Positions 34,425 to 43,789 of a DNA stretch of 64,000 nucleotides are shown piece by piece (position 1 is the stretch's first letter; every line of letters begins with the position of its first letter). The notes under the pieces were generated by a model. The model searched no databases. It worked only from the letters and a program-made list of their open reading frames with translations, and was not told where the DNA came from. This DNA comes from Parahaliea mediterranea (GTDB lineage Bacteria; Pseudomonadota; Gammaproteobacteria; Pseudomonadales; Halieaceae): positions 62,001 to 126,000 of the forward strand of contig NZ_JAFKCZ010000009.1 in NCBI RefSeq assembly GCF_017255185.1, written 5' to 3'. The position numbers were made by a program, and so were the translations under genes.

Positions 34425-37400
34425 ATGCAAATGCTGGATTCATTGCGACGAATTGCCTGCTGGATTGGGTGCTGTATTGCGCTGATGGGAACCGAAGTGC
34501 AAGCGCTGGTACACCACCCGGATGTATCCAGCACATTGATAAGTTTCAGCTATGCCGACGATTTGTGGGTAGTACCTCTCGGCGGTGGGAAGGCTCGCCG
34601 GGTGACGGTATTGGAAGGGCGGGAGATTCACGGCCGCTTTTCTCCGGACGGCAGTTCGCTGGCTTTCACAGGTGTTTCGCCCTCGGGCGCCGAGGATGTT
34701 TACACTCTGGACCTGGATACTCTCACCCCAATCAGGCTTACCTTTCACCCGGAACCAGATCGTGTTCTGGACTGGTATCCCGATGGAAGCGCTGTGCTAA
34801 TAGCCTCTTCGAGGGAAAGTTTCCGCCATAACTTCAATCAGTTTTATCGCCTGTCTGTTGAAGGCGGTCTTCCGCAAAAGCAGCCATTGGTATACGGCGA
34901 GAAGGCGGGGTTTTCGCCAGACGGAAAGTCAATAGTCTTCACCTACAAGAAGGACTTCCAGGATGGTAATGAAACCTGGAAGCGTTACCGTGGTGGCCGC
35001 GCGCCGGATATCTGGAGCTACCGCTTCTCTGACGATAGCACGGACCGGTTGACATCGGATGAGGGCGTGGACACCGACCCTATGTGGGGAGCGAGGGGGG
35101 TCTATTTTCTTTCCGAGCGCGGCGCCGAGCAGCGCGCCAATCTGTGGCTGCGGGAGCACCGCACCGGTAATCTGAGGCAGTTGACTAATTTCAGCGAGTA
35201 CGACGTCAAGCATCCCGCAATCGGCGCGGACAAGATTGTATTTACCCAGGCGGGCCGGCTGTATTTGCTGGATTTGGAATCCGAACAATTCGTGGAGGTG
35301 CCGCTGGAACTCCCCGCAAACCACCCTCATCAACAAGCGCGCTATGTTTCAGTGAACGACCAGGTCGGTCAGGTCAACCTGTCGCATGAAGGCGACAAAC
35401 TTCTGCTCTCCCCGGGCGGGGAGCTGTTGGTCTACCAGCCCGAAAGTCAGTTACTGGAGAATCTGAGCGGTACCAGCGGCGTTGCCGAACGCTACGCGAG
35501 TTTTTCTCCCGATGGCGAGCAAACCGCCTACGTATCGGACTCGACCGGTGAGTATCAGTTGTATGTTCGCGGGCCTGACGGAGACTCCCGGCAGCTTGGC
35601 GACTTCGCTCCTGGATTCCTCTACCCGCCGCAATGGTCGCCAGACAGTCGCTACCTGGCGCTGTTCGATCAGCGGCAGCGCCTGTTCATTGTGCGAGTTG
35701 CCAACGGAGAACACAGGCAAGTGAACCAGGGAGCCTGGCGCGGGCATTTTGATCTGGAAAATGCAACGCTGTCGTGGTCTGCCGACAGCCGCTGGCTACT
35801 CTATACCGTGGGGGGAAAAAACCGCAATAAGGCTGTCTACGCCCACGATGTCGCCAAAGGGCAAAGCATTGCGTTGAGTTCGGGCTATCACGATGATTTC
35901 GAAGCCGTATTTTGTGGTGAGAATGCATACATTTGCATGTTGTCACGGCGCGAATTTAACCCGGTTTTCGGTGATATCGACACCACGTGGACCTATACGC
36001 GATCTGGAGGGGTGTATGTGATACCGCTGGACGTCGCTACCCCGGTACCCTTCCAGGGCCAGCAGGAAGCGATGCTTGAAAATTCTCCGGGCGAACCTGA
36101 ATCCGGCGTCATCGACCGCCGGGTTGTCAAGGTTCCCGTGCCTGACGGAGACCTGTTCCGCTTGCGCAGTATTGGCCACCAGTTACTGTACCAGCGCGGC
36201 GAGCAGGACCCCCAAGGCGCGGGCGTATACCGCTATGACTGGCGAACAGGGACGGAAGAGCGCATGCTCGCCGATGGTGAACTCCTTGCCGTCGCGGAGA
36301 ATAGGGTGCTGTTGCGTCACCGGGACCAGTACGTACTGCGCAATCTCAACGGCAATGACCGGATTAAGGAGTTTCCACTACCCGAGCTGAATGTGTGGAT
36401 TGAGCCGAAACTGCAAAATCGCCAGATTCTCAGGGAGGCCTGGCGGTACCTGCGTGACTTTTTCTACGATTCGCAGATGCATGGGCTGGATTGGCCAATG
36501 ATTTACCAGCGGTACGCCAATCTGCTTCCCGAAGTGGTGACGCAAGATGACCTCAACCAACTGGTGCGGGACGTTGGTGGCGAGCTTTCGGCCGGGCACA
36601 TCTGGGCTACGGAGTCATTCGCTCGCAAGCGCTGGTCCAATGATTCCACTGGCTTGCTTGGCGCCGACATCAGGTTTGTCAATGGCGGGTATCGCATTGA
36701 GCATATTATGCGGGCTAACCAATGGTTGAGTTCGCTTCGTTCCCCGCTGGCCGGGCCGGGAATAGATATTGCCGAAGGCGACTACATCATCGCGGTCGAT
36801 GACCGGGAGCTCGACGTTCAAATGACGCCCTGGCGGGCATTGGAGCACAAGACCGGACGGGTGCGGCTCACGGTGAGCGACCGGCCTCGAGGCGGCAGGC
36901 TGCGGTATGTGGAAATCGAGACAATTCTGTCCGAGCGCAGGCTTCGTGAGCTCGAGTGGGTGGAGAGCAATCGCCACGCGGTGGCGGAAGCCACCGACGA
37001 CCGTGTGGGCTACATCTACCTGACCAATACGGCTCGCAACGGGCAGGACGACCTGATGCGGCAGTATCGCGCCCAAAGCCACAAAACCGCATTGATCGTG
37101 GATGCCCGTTTTAATACAGGGGGTGCTCTCGGCGATCGTTTGATCGAGTTGCTGAATCGTCCTGTGCTGAATTACTTCAATTTTCGAAACTCCAGTAATT
37201 ATCCCCTACCGGAGTTGGCCAATGGCGGGCCCAAAATTGCCCTGACCAACGGTTGGAGTTATTCGGGTGGCGATGGTTTCCCCTTTCTTTTCCAGCAGGC
37301 AAAGCTCGGCCCGGTATTGGGCACGCGAACCTGGGGCGGACTGGTTGGGCCGAGCTTGCCCCTGCCGCTGGTGAACAATGGCCGGATATCTGCGCCGCCA

Positions 37401-37559
37401 CAGCGGGTGCAGGATCGGCACGGCAACTGGGGAACCGGCGGCGATATTGGCGTAACGCCCGATATTCGTGTGGAGAACACGCCCGGGATGCTCCTTTCGG
37501 GTCGCGATCTGCAACTGGAAAAGGCGATAGCGTGGGTGCGGGAAAAATTGGGGAGCTGA
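34425..37559 (+). CDS. exported Tricorn-type S41 peptidase
   Basis: A 1044-residue protein with Tricorn layout: signal peptide (residues 1-28), WD40/TolB-like beta-propellers over roughly 30-650 (many Phe-Ser-Pro-Asp-Gly repeats), a helical C1 part with H725 in SAGHIWATE, a PDZ-like region at about 765-850, and the S41 catalytic core with S947 in NGWSYSGGDGF followed by GTRTWGGLVG. H725 and S947 match the Tricorn catalytic His and Ser. The Asp just after the Ser in archaeal Tricorn is Gly here. Archaeal Tricorn is cytosolic, while this one is exported. ATG 34425 has AAGGAAAA upstream. It probably shortens peptides for the neighbouring amidohydrolase. Confidence 0.85.
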   Translation: MQMLDSLRRIACWIGCCIALMGTEVQALVHHPDVSSTLISFSYADDLWVVPLGGGKARRVTVLEGREIHGRFSPDGSSLAFTGVSPSGAEDVYTLDLDTLTPIRLTFHPEPDRVLDWYPDGSAVLIASSRESFRHNFNQFYRLSVEGGLPQKQPLVYGEKAGFSPDGKSIVFTYKKDFQDGNETWKRYRGGRAPDIWSYRFSDDSTDRLTSDEGVDTDPMWGARGVYFLSERGAEQRANLWLREHRTGNLRQLTNFSEYDVKHPAIGADKIVFTQAGRLYLLDLESEQFVEVPLELPANHPHQQARYVSVNDQVGQVNLSHEGDKLLLSPGGELLVYQPESQLLENLSGTSGVAERYASFSPDGEQTAYVSDSTGEYQLYVRGPDGDSRQLGDFAPGFLYPPQWSPDSRYLALFDQRQRLFIVRVANGEHRQVNQGAWRGHFDLENATLSWSADSRWLLYTVGGKNRNKAVYAHDVAKGQSIALSSGYHDDFEAVFCGENAYICMLSRREFNPVFGDIDTTWTYTRSGGVYVIPLDVATPVPFQGQQEAMLENSPGEPESGVIDRRVVKVPVPDGDLFRLRSIGHQLLYQRGEQDPQGAGVYRYDWRTGTEERMLADGELLAVAENRVLLRHRDQYVLRNLNGNDRIKEFPLPELNVWIEPKLQNRQILREAWRYLRDFFYDSQMHGLDWPMIYQRYANLLPEVVTQDDLNQLVRDVGGELSAGHIWATESFARKRWSNDSTGLLGADIRFVNGGYRIEHIMRANQWLSSLRSPLAGPGIDIAEGDYIIAVDDRELDVQMTPWRALEHKTGRVRLTVSDRPRGGRLRYVEIETILSERRLRELEWVESNRHAVAEATDDRVGYIYLTNTARNGQDDLMRQYRAQSHKTALIVDARFNTGGALGDRLIELLNRPVLNYFNFRNSSNYPLPELANGGPKIALTNGWSYSGGDGFPFLFQQAKLGPVLGTRTWGGLVGPSLPLPLVNNGRISAPPQRVQDRHGNWGTGGDIGVTPDIRVENTPGMLLSGRDLQLEKAIAWVREKLGS

Positions 37560-37601
37560 TCTTAACCGGGCTCTTCGATAACTCCGAGCGGCAAGAGGGG
37601 G

Positions 37602-37634
37602 CGCCGTAGTGAAGCGGACCGATTCACTACGGCG
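37602..37634. terminator. bidirectional terminator hairpin
   Basis: A perfect 12-bp stem, CGCCGTAGTGAA (37602-37613) and TTCACTACGGCG (37623-37634), has a 9-base loop. It lies between the convergent Tricorn-like and DapA-like genes and can serve both. Confidence 0.72.
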
Positions 37635-37650
37635 TATTAGGGTGTTAGCT

Positions 37651-38529
37651 CTACTGTACCGCTGCTAGTAGCCGGCGCAGTTCACTGATGTCCTCGTCGC
37701 TCGCCGCTGCCAGTGGCTTGCGCGGCGCGCCCGCGGCAATGGACTGGAGCTCCAGCCCGGCCTTGATCGTTTTGGGCAGTCCACCGGCGACCACATATCG
37801 CAACATCGGCAGCAGGCGATAGAAGAGGTCGCGAGCGGCTTTCAGGTTGCCATCGTATACGTACTCGTAAAGAGCCCGGGGTAGATCGCCAAGCACATTG
37901 GGGGCCGCGGTACACCAGCCACTGGCCCCCGCGCACAGCGCTTCAAATGCCAGCGGATTGCTGCCGTTGAAAAACGGCAGCTCCCCGGCGGATAACTCGG
38001 CGATGGCGTGCATGCGCTGGATGTCGCCGGTGCTCTCCTTGACCCACTGTACATTGGGAATGTCCCGGAACATGTCAACGATCAGGCGTGGCGACATATC
38101 CACACCGCTGGTCGCCGGGTTGTTGTACACCATGATCGGCAGCGAAACCGCAGCGGCGATCTCGCGATAGTAGGCGTGGATCTCTTGGTCGGTGAGTTTC
38201 CAGTAGGACACCGGAATGACCATGATCGCGTCCGCGCCGATGGATTCGGCAAATTTTGCCCTGCCGATTGCGCCCTCGGTAGTCAGTTCCGACAGCCCGA
38301 TAACGACCGGAACGCGACCGGCAACGGTGGTTACCGTATGGGCCGCGACCTGCTGCCACTCGTCCTCGCTCAGGTAGGCGCTCTCGCCGGTGCTGCCCAG
38401 GGGGGCAATGGCGTGGCAACCGCTGGCGAGCAACAGTTCCAGGGATTGCGTCAGGACGGGCAGGTTGATACCGCGTCCATCGGCGGAAAACGGTGTGATG
38501 GGATAGGCAATGATGCCGGATAAGTTCAT
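37651..38529 (-). CDS. DapA-family (dihydrodipicolinate synthase/N-acetylneuraminate lyase) aldolase
   Basis: A 292-residue class I aldolase that acts through a Schiff base on a 2-oxo acid. LGSTGESAYLS (residues 44-54) is the carboxylate-binding loop, Y135 in VYNNPATSG is the acid-base tyrosine and K164 in WVKESTGD forms the Schiff base. The genome context (paired with a class II aldolase, under a MocR-type regulator) argues for a catabolic retro-aldolase or dehydratase, not lysine biosynthesis. AAGGAG precedes the ATG. The gene follows the class II aldolase gene by 15 bases. Confidence 0.85.
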   Translation of the reverse strand: MNLSGIIAYPITPFSADGRGINLPVLTQSLELLLASGCHAIAPLGSTGESAYLSEDEWQQVAAHTVTTVAGRVPVVIGLSELTTEGAIGRAKFAESIGADAIMVIPVSYWKLTDQEIHAYYREIAAAVSLPIMVYNNPATSGVDMSPRLIVDMFRDIPNVQWVKESTGDIQRMHAIAELSAGELPFFNGSNPLAFEALCAGASGWCTAAPNVLGDLPRALYEYVYDGNLKAARDLFYRLLPMLRYVVAGGLPKTIKAGLELQSIAAGAPRKPLAAASDEDISELRRLLAAVQ

Positions 38530-38544
38530 GGTGTTCTCCTTGGG

Positions 38545-39321
38545 CTAAAGACAATCGCGGTGGGTTTTCAAAGCGTTTCTGGCGTAGTAGGCAAAGTTGA
38601 CCCGGCTGCGTTTCTCCGTCGTCACCCAGTCGTGGGCCTCGGCGGCGAGTGCGTTGGGCAGGGGCTGAATCTGGCCGGCGGACATGGCCAGCAGCTGGAG
38701 CCTGGCCGCGCGCTCAATCAGGATGGCCAGGTTGCAGGCTTCCTCGATACTTTTACCGACAACCAGTTGCCCGTGATGGGCCAGCAGGATCGCCCGTTTC
38801 TGCCCCAGGGCCTCGGATATAATGACACCCTCTTCGTTGCCAACGGGGACGCCTGGCCAGTCGGCGAGAAAAGCACAGTCGTCGTAGAGGGCGCAGATAT
38901 CCATTTGCGACACCATTAAAGGCACCCGCAACATCGACAGCGCGCAGACGTGGGTGGGGTGGGTGTGGATGATGCAATTGACCTCGGGGTGTTCGCGGTA
39001 GATCCAGGTGTGAAAACGGTTGGCGGGGTTGGCCATGCCCTCGCCATCCACCGGCACCAGGTCCTCGTTCACTTCCAGAAGATTAGCGGCGGTGATTTCG
39101 TTAAAGCCCAGGCCGAAGCGCTGGGTAATAAATGCGCCGGGCTGTTCCGAGCGGCAGGTGATCTGGCCGGACAGCCCGGCATCGTGGCCCTGGTCGAACA
39201 GGATGCGGCAGGTGAGGGCGAGTTTTTCCCGGCTGCCCAGGTCCATGTCCGGAATCAGGCTGCTCATGCTTTGCTCGGCACTGTGCATCAGCGCCTGCTT
39301 GCTCATTGAAGCTGTTTCCAT
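38545..39321 (-). CDS. class II aldolase/adducin-family protein
   Basis: A 258-residue protein of the fuculose-phosphate aldolase fold. The zinc ligands are in HTHPTHVCALS and in LLAHHGQLVVG; DAGLSGQITCR is the phosphate/carboxylate-loop region, in which the usual Gly-Asn-x-Ser is altered. Many such proteins are aldolases or decarboxylases of sugar-like or hydroxy acids. ATG 39321 is selected because AAGGAG lies 8 bases upstream; ATG 39357 would overlap more of the regulator. It forms an operon with the DapA-like gene and starts divergently from the MocR-type regulator, with 131 bases between the two chosen starts. Confidence 0.83.
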   Translation of the reverse strand: METASMSKQALMHSAEQSMSSLIPDMDLGSREKLALTCRILFDQGHDAGLSGQITCRSEQPGAFITQRFGLGFNEITAANLLEVNEDLVPVDGEGMANPANRFHTWIYREHPEVNCIIHTHPTHVCALSMLRVPLMVSQMDICALYDDCAFLADWPGVPVGNEEGVIISEALGQKRAILLAHHGQLVVGKSIEEACNLAILIERAARLQLLAMSAGQIQPLPNALAAEAHDWVTTEKRSRVNFAYYARNALKTHRDCL

Positions 39322-39452
39322 TGAGGCTCTCCTTCGTTGATTCGCGTTCGCTTGCAATTGACTTCAGCAAGCAGTGGTTACAGACTACGAATCTACTGGA
39401 CCCACAGAAACATCCAGTTTCCAAATTCACAATGGTCCAGCTTGGAGGCGCC

Positions 39453-40919
39453 ATGCTCAGGCCCTGGCAGACCCGGTTCTGGCTCAGTGACGCCCCGGGC
39501 GATTCCCTACAGGACAAACTCGTCAACCAGTTGACCCTGGATATACAAAGCGGGCGCCTGGCCCCCGGTGATTGGATGCCGGGTTCGAGGACGCTGGCAC
39601 AGCAACTGGACCTGAACCGAAAGACCGTGCAGGCGGTTTACGAGGAACTCGAAGCCCAGGGCTGGCTGGTATCGCAGCCGCGGCGGGGGACTTTTGTTGC
39701 CGATGTATTGCCGGAGCGGGACTTCCCGGGCGATAGCGATCGCCTGGCGCGAGCGGGGCAGGCCATGCGGCCGGCTAGCCCGCTGGTGGCCAGCCTGTAC
39801 AGCAATATACTGTCGGCAAGCGATCAATCCCCGGGGGCCAACGACGGCACCCCCGATGTTCGGCTGATTCCCTACGAACTGCTGTCGCGGGCCTATCGCC
39901 GCGCGCTGATTCGCTCGATCAAGCAGCAACACCTGGGCTACGGCGATCCGCGTGGTACCGTGGAACTTCGCCAGTCGATCCAGAAAATGCTGGTGATGGA
40001 CCGGTTTATGCGCGTTGCCGATAACGAGATTTGCATCGTGCGCGGCAGCCAGATGGGCATCTTTCTGGCATCCAGGGTGCTCGATCCCAGGCAGGGCGCC
40101 ATTGTGCTGGAAGAACTGAGTTACCCGCCGGCGCTGGCGGCTTTTGAAGCCAACGGATTCCGGGTTGTACGTTGCAAGCTCGACTCGCAGGGGCTGGATA
40201 CCAACGCGCTACAGGGCATTCTCAAGCGGCACAAGGTGGCGGCGGTGTTCACCACCGCGCACCACCAGTATCCCACCACGGTGACCATGGCAATGGAGCG
40301 CCGTCTGATGCTGCTCAAACTGTCACGGGAGTACGGTTTCGCGGTACTCGAGGACGACTACGATCACGAATTTCACTATGAAAGCCGGCCGATCCCCCCT
40401 TTGGCCAGCCTGCCGGGTTCGGAAAATGTCATCCATATCGGCTCCCTGTCGAAGGTGTTCGCGCCGGGTCTCCGCCTGGGTTACCTGGTGGCCGGCAGCC
40501 AGTTCATCGACCGCATCGCCCAGGAAATCCTGCTGATCGACCGGCAGGGCAGCGCCGTGGGGGAGCTCGCCGTCGCCGGGCTCATGGAGTCCGGCGAGGT
40601 CAAGAAGCATATCCGCCGGGTACGCAAGCTCTACCGGGCCCGGCGCGACTTCGCGGCGGAAACGTTTCGGCGGGTGTTCAACGACCGGGTTGAATTCGAG
40701 CTGCCCGCCGGCGGCATGGCCTTGTGGGTCAACGTCGGGGAGGGCATGGGGCGGCGGCAACTGGAGGCCTTGCAGCACGGCGATTTCAATCACGGCAGCC
40801 AGTTTGGGTCCGGTAGATCCGGTCAGGGGCACATACGTTTCGGCTTCGGTGCGCTGACCGAAGCGGAAACCTCCGCGGCTGTCGAGCAGCTGGCATCACT
40901 GTTGAAAGCGCGTGCCTGA
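39453..40919 (+). CDS. MocR/GabR-type PLP-dependent GntR-family transcription regulator
   Basis: A 488-residue regulator: winged helix-turn-helix at about residues 20-85 (PGSRTLAQQLDLNRKT and YEELEAQGWL), then a type I aminotransferase fold with the PLP lysine in IGSLSKVFAPGLRLGY and DDYDHEFHYE upstream of it. Such regulators sense amino-compounds through PLP. GGAGG lies 4 bases before ATG 39453; the frame is also open from 39306 and 39432. It is divergent from the class II aldolase/DapA-like operon, which is its most likely target, so the substrate of that pathway may be an amino acid or amine. Confidence 0.88.
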   Translation: MLRPWQTRFWLSDAPGDSLQDKLVNQLTLDIQSGRLAPGDWMPGSRTLAQQLDLNRKTVQAVYEELEAQGWLVSQPRRGTFVADVLPERDFPGDSDRLARAGQAMRPASPLVASLYSNILSASDQSPGANDGTPDVRLIPYELLSRAYRRALIRSIKQQHLGYGDPRGTVELRQSIQKMLVMDRFMRVADNEICIVRGSQMGIFLASRVLDPRQGAIVLEELSYPPALAAFEANGFRVVRCKLDSQGLDTNALQGILKRHKVAAVFTTAHHQYPTTVTMAMERRLMLLKLSREYGFAVLEDDYDHEFHYESRPIPPLASLPGSENVIHIGSLSKVFAPGLRLGYLVAGSQFIDRIAQEILLIDRQGSAVGELAVAGLMESGEVKKHIRRVRKLYRARRDFAAETFRRVFNDRVEFELPAGGMALWVNVGEGMGRRQLEALQHGDFNHGSQFGSGRSGQGHIRFGFGALTEAETSAAVEQLASLLKARA

Positions 40920-41181
40920 ATGCCGAGCAGAGGTTTGGCACCCGGCTCAAGGAGATGCGTTCTCCAGGCATAGGGGTTCACTCAACTATACTCAGGCACG
41001 GTTCGGCGCGCACGGGAAGGTGCTGAACGTTGCGTCGTCAATGGCCGGGCAATTAATAATGCAGGTCTGTAACTGAGCACCTTGCCTGGTCCTTCGTGGT
41101 TGAGTACTCGACCAGCCGCGAAACCATAGGGCAGTGTCCGCAATGGTGATTCGCAATGCCTGGGCAGAGGACGAGACAACC

Positions 41182-42459
41182 ATGAGAGACCCCATCTACA
41201 AACACCGCCCGGTCGCGCCCGCCGCCGCGCGTTTCGGCGGCGAGCGGATCAACGACTTTATCCTGTTGTCGGAAGGCTGCTCGAACAGCTACCTGATCGA
41301 GACGGGGGAGGGCGGCGTGCTGGTCAATACCGGCATGGGCTTCGAGGCGCCGGTGCATCACGCCAACTTCCAGGGGCTGTCGGCGCGGGCCGACCAGTTG
41401 TGCTACGTCATTACCTCCCAGGGGCACGTCGACCATGTGGGCGGCGTGCAGTACTTCCGCGACCGCAATCCCGGCCTGCGCTACATTGCCCAGGCCGGCA
41501 ACACCGAGCACCAGGCCTACGATGCGCGACTGCAGGCCTTTCGCGCCCGGCGCTCGGCCTTTCGCTTCCAGGAGGCCTTCGCCGCGGATTTCGCCTACTA
41601 CGCGGCGCAGGGCTATACCGATATCAATCCGCAGGACCGGCCGACGCCGGATATCACCTTCGAGGAACGCTACCGCTTGCAACTGGGCGGACTCGAACTG
41701 GAGCTGATCGCCGTACCGGGGGCGGAGACCAATGACTCCCTGGTGATCTGGCTGCCGCGGCAGCGTATCTGCTTGACCGGCAACCTGTTCGGCTGCCCTT
41801 TCGGCCATTTTCCCAACCTGAGTACGATCCGGGGCGACCGCTATCGGGACCCGCTGACCTGCGCCGCCGCCGCCCAGGTCGTACTGGATCTGGGTGCCGA
41901 GACGATCCTCTACGGTCACCACGCCCCGGTCGAGGGGGCGGAGCTAATCGCTAGCGAACTGGCGGCCTACCGCGACGCCATCCACCACGTGCACGAGGAG
42001 ACGGTGAAGGGGATGAACGCGGGCAGGGATGTGCACACACTGATGCGCGAGATCGCCCTGCCGCCCGAGTGCGAAGTGGGGCAGGGCTATGGCAAGGTAT
42101 CCTGGGGTGTACGCGCCATCTGGGAATACTACGCGGGCTGGTTCCATCAGCAGTCGACCACCGAGCTGTACAGCGTGCCGGCCCAATCCGTACACGCCGA
42201 CCTGGTGGAACTGGCCGGGGCCGACGCGCTGGTGGAGCGGGCATCGAGTAAACTGGCCAACGGGCGGCCGGAAGAGGCCCTGCACCTGCTGGATATGGTG
42301 TTGGGTACCGAACCGGGACACGCGGCGGCGACCGGTCTGGCGATCCAGGCGCACGAGGTGTTGCGCGAAGGCGCCGGCAATTTCTGGCTCACCGGTTGGC
42401 TCGAAAACCAGGTCAAGCTGCTCAGGGGCGGACAGACAGAGGCCCTCGATGTCGAATAG
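41182..42459 (+). CDS. alkylsulfatase-like metallo-beta-lactamase-fold protein
   Basis: A 425-residue protein with the metallo-beta-lactamase fold (residues about 20-270) followed by an alkylsulfatase dimerisation-type helical domain (LANGRPEEALHLLDMVL, then FWLTGWLENQ). The metal motif reads Gln-Gly-His-Val-Asp-His (41419-41436), so the first histidine of His-x-His-x-Asp-His is a glutamine. PGAET keeps one glutamate of the alkylsulfatase site, but the second (in Ala-Glu-Asn) appears as Thr-Gly-Asn. GHHAPV is kept. The C-terminal sterol-carrier-like domain of SdsA1 is absent. ATG 41182 is preferred; ATG 41143 and GTG 41134 are in frame. It leads an operon with sulfotransferase and SDR genes. 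Confidence 0.72.
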   Translation: MRDPIYKHRPVAPAAARFGGERINDFILLSEGCSNSYLIETGEGGVLVNTGMGFEAPVHHANFQGLSARADQLCYVITSQGHVDHVGGVQYFRDRNPGLRYIAQAGNTEHQAYDARLQAFRARRSAFRFQEAFAADFAYYAAQGYTDINPQDRPTPDITFEERYRLQLGGLELELIAVPGAETNDSLVIWLPRQRICLTGNLFGCPFGHFPNLSTIRGDRYRDPLTCAAAAQVVLDLGAETILYGHHAPVEGAELIASELAAYRDAIHHVHEETVKGMNAGRDVHTLMREIALPPECEVGQGYGKVSWGVRAIWEYYAGWFHQQSTTELYSVPAQSVHADLVELAGADALVERASSKLANGRPEEALHLLDMVLGTEPGHAAATGLAIQAHEVLREGAGNFWLTGWLENQVKLLRGGQTEALDVE

Positions 42460-42489
42460 AGAGACGAATAGAGAGGCGAATAGAGAGGC
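42454..42489 (+). repeat. three 12-bp tandem repeats containing in-frame stop codons
   Basis: GAATAGAGAGAC, then GAATAGAGAGGC twice, run without a break. The first unit contains the stop codon (TAG) of the metallo-beta-lactamase-fold gene. As 12 is a multiple of 3, each unit repeats TAG in that same frame. The sulfotransferase gene 22 bases later is in the same frame. Confidence 0.9.
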
Positions 42490-42510
42490 GAGCAAAGGGC
42501 TGGGGGGCGC

Positions 42511-43776
42511 GTGAACGATATAATCATTGATGACCTCGCCCAACCGCGACTGAACGCGGCACAGCGGGCCGCCATTGCCCACACCGATCAGCTATCGGTT
42601 GAGCTTGGCAGCGATTCCATCATCGCCGAGGCCGAAGCCACCACCGGCCTGAATGACTGGGGCGCGATGGATTTTCGCCCGCGCCTGGACCTGCTCTGCG
42701 ACGAATGGGGCAGTGACACGGGCTTGCGCAACCTCGGCCGGCTCAGCCTGCGGGGCAAGCTGGTGCAGCACGCCATCAGTCGCCTGTTGATACGGGACCA
42801 GTTCAAGCGGCACCCGGAAATCCTCGACGTTGATATCGAGGCGCCGATCATTGTCGCGGGGCTGCCGCGCTCCGGTACCACCCACCTGCTCAACCTGATG
42901 GCCGCCGACCGGCGCCAGCGTTCACTGCCGCTGTGGGAATCCTACGAGCCCGTGCCGCGGCCCGGGGAGGGGTTGTTGGAAGACGGCACCGACCCACGCT
43001 ATCAGCGCTGCATGCAGGCCTGGGAGGGCATGCAGGCGATGACCCCGCTGCTGGCGGCGATGCACCCGATGCACCCGGATCACATTCACGAGGAGTTGGA
43101 GCTGATGGGCCCCAACTTCGGTTCCTACAACTACGAGTGGTTGAGTCCCTGTCCGCGCTGGCGCGACCACTATTACGGCGAGGACCAGACGCCACAGTAC
43201 GAGTACATGCGCGATGTGCTCAAGCTGTTGACCTGGCAGCAGCGCGAGCGCGACAGCGGCAACAGGCGGCGCTGGGTCCTGAAGTGCCCGCAGCATCTGG
43301 AACAGTTGCCGGTGCTGCGCGAGGTCTTTCCCGACGCCACCGTCGCCATTACCCACCGGGATCCGGTTGCCGTGATCCAGTCCGCGGTGACCATGCTCGC
43401 CTATGGCCAGCGTATGAACCGCAAGCGCGTGGCCATACAGGAGCTGCTGCGGTACTGGACCGATCGGGTGGAACACCTGCTGCGCGCCTGTGTGGCCGAC
43501 CGCGCGGCGTGGCCGGCGACGCAGTCGCTCGATGTGCCGTTCAGGCAATTGATTCGCGACGATGTGGGCACTGTACAGGGGATCTATGATTTGGCCGGTC
43601 TGGCCATGACCGGCGAGGCCCGCGCCGCGCTGGAGGCTTTTGTGCGCGAGCACCGCAATGACTATGGCCGGGTGCGCTACGACCTCAAGGGCCAGTTTGG
43701 TATTGAGCCCGACACCCTGCGCCAGCGCTTCGATTTTTACTACGACGCCTATCCCTCCCTGCGGGAACTGGGCTAA
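42511..43776 (+). CDS. PAPS-dependent sulfotransferase-family protein
   Basis: A 421-residue cytosolic sulfotransferase-like protein. The P-loop-like 5'-phosphosulfate binding loop is GLPRSGTTHL (residues 117-126), and the 3'-phosphate site is ITHRDPVAVIQS in the second half. This spacing fits the Sulfotransfer_3 group that is common in proteobacteria but mostly without known acceptors. The start is GTG 42511 with a G-rich stretch before it. It sits between an alkylsulfatase-like gene and an SDR gene in one operon, so sulfation and desulfation of a hydroxylated lipid or steroid-like molecule is a reasonable guess. A different nucleophilic transfer is possible. Confidence 0.82.
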   Translation: MNDIIIDDLAQPRLNAAQRAAIAHTDQLSVELGSDSIIAEAEATTGLNDWGAMDFRPRLDLLCDEWGSDTGLRNLGRLSLRGKLVQHAISRLLIRDQFKRHPEILDVDIEAPIIVAGLPRSGTTHLLNLMAADRRQRSLPLWESYEPVPRPGEGLLEDGTDPRYQRCMQAWEGMQAMTPLLAAMHPMHPDHIHEELELMGPNFGSYNYEWLSPCPRWRDHYYGEDQTPQYEYMRDVLKLLTWQQRERDSGNRRRWVLKCPQHLEQLPVLREVFPDATVAITHRDPVAVIQSAVTMLAYGQRMNRKRVAIQELLRYWTDRVEHLLRACVADRAAWPATQSLDVPFRQLIRDDVGTVQGIYDLAGLAMTGEARAALEAFVREHRNDYGRVRYDLKGQFGIEPDTLRQRFDFYYDAYPSLRELG

Positions 43777-43789
43777 CAGGAGCAAGCGG

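Noticed and set aside
37651-38529. Lysine-pathway dihydrodipicolinate synthase
   Set aside because: The fold and Schiff-base lysine match, but the operon partner and MocR-type regulator point to a catabolic role, so dapA was not assigned.
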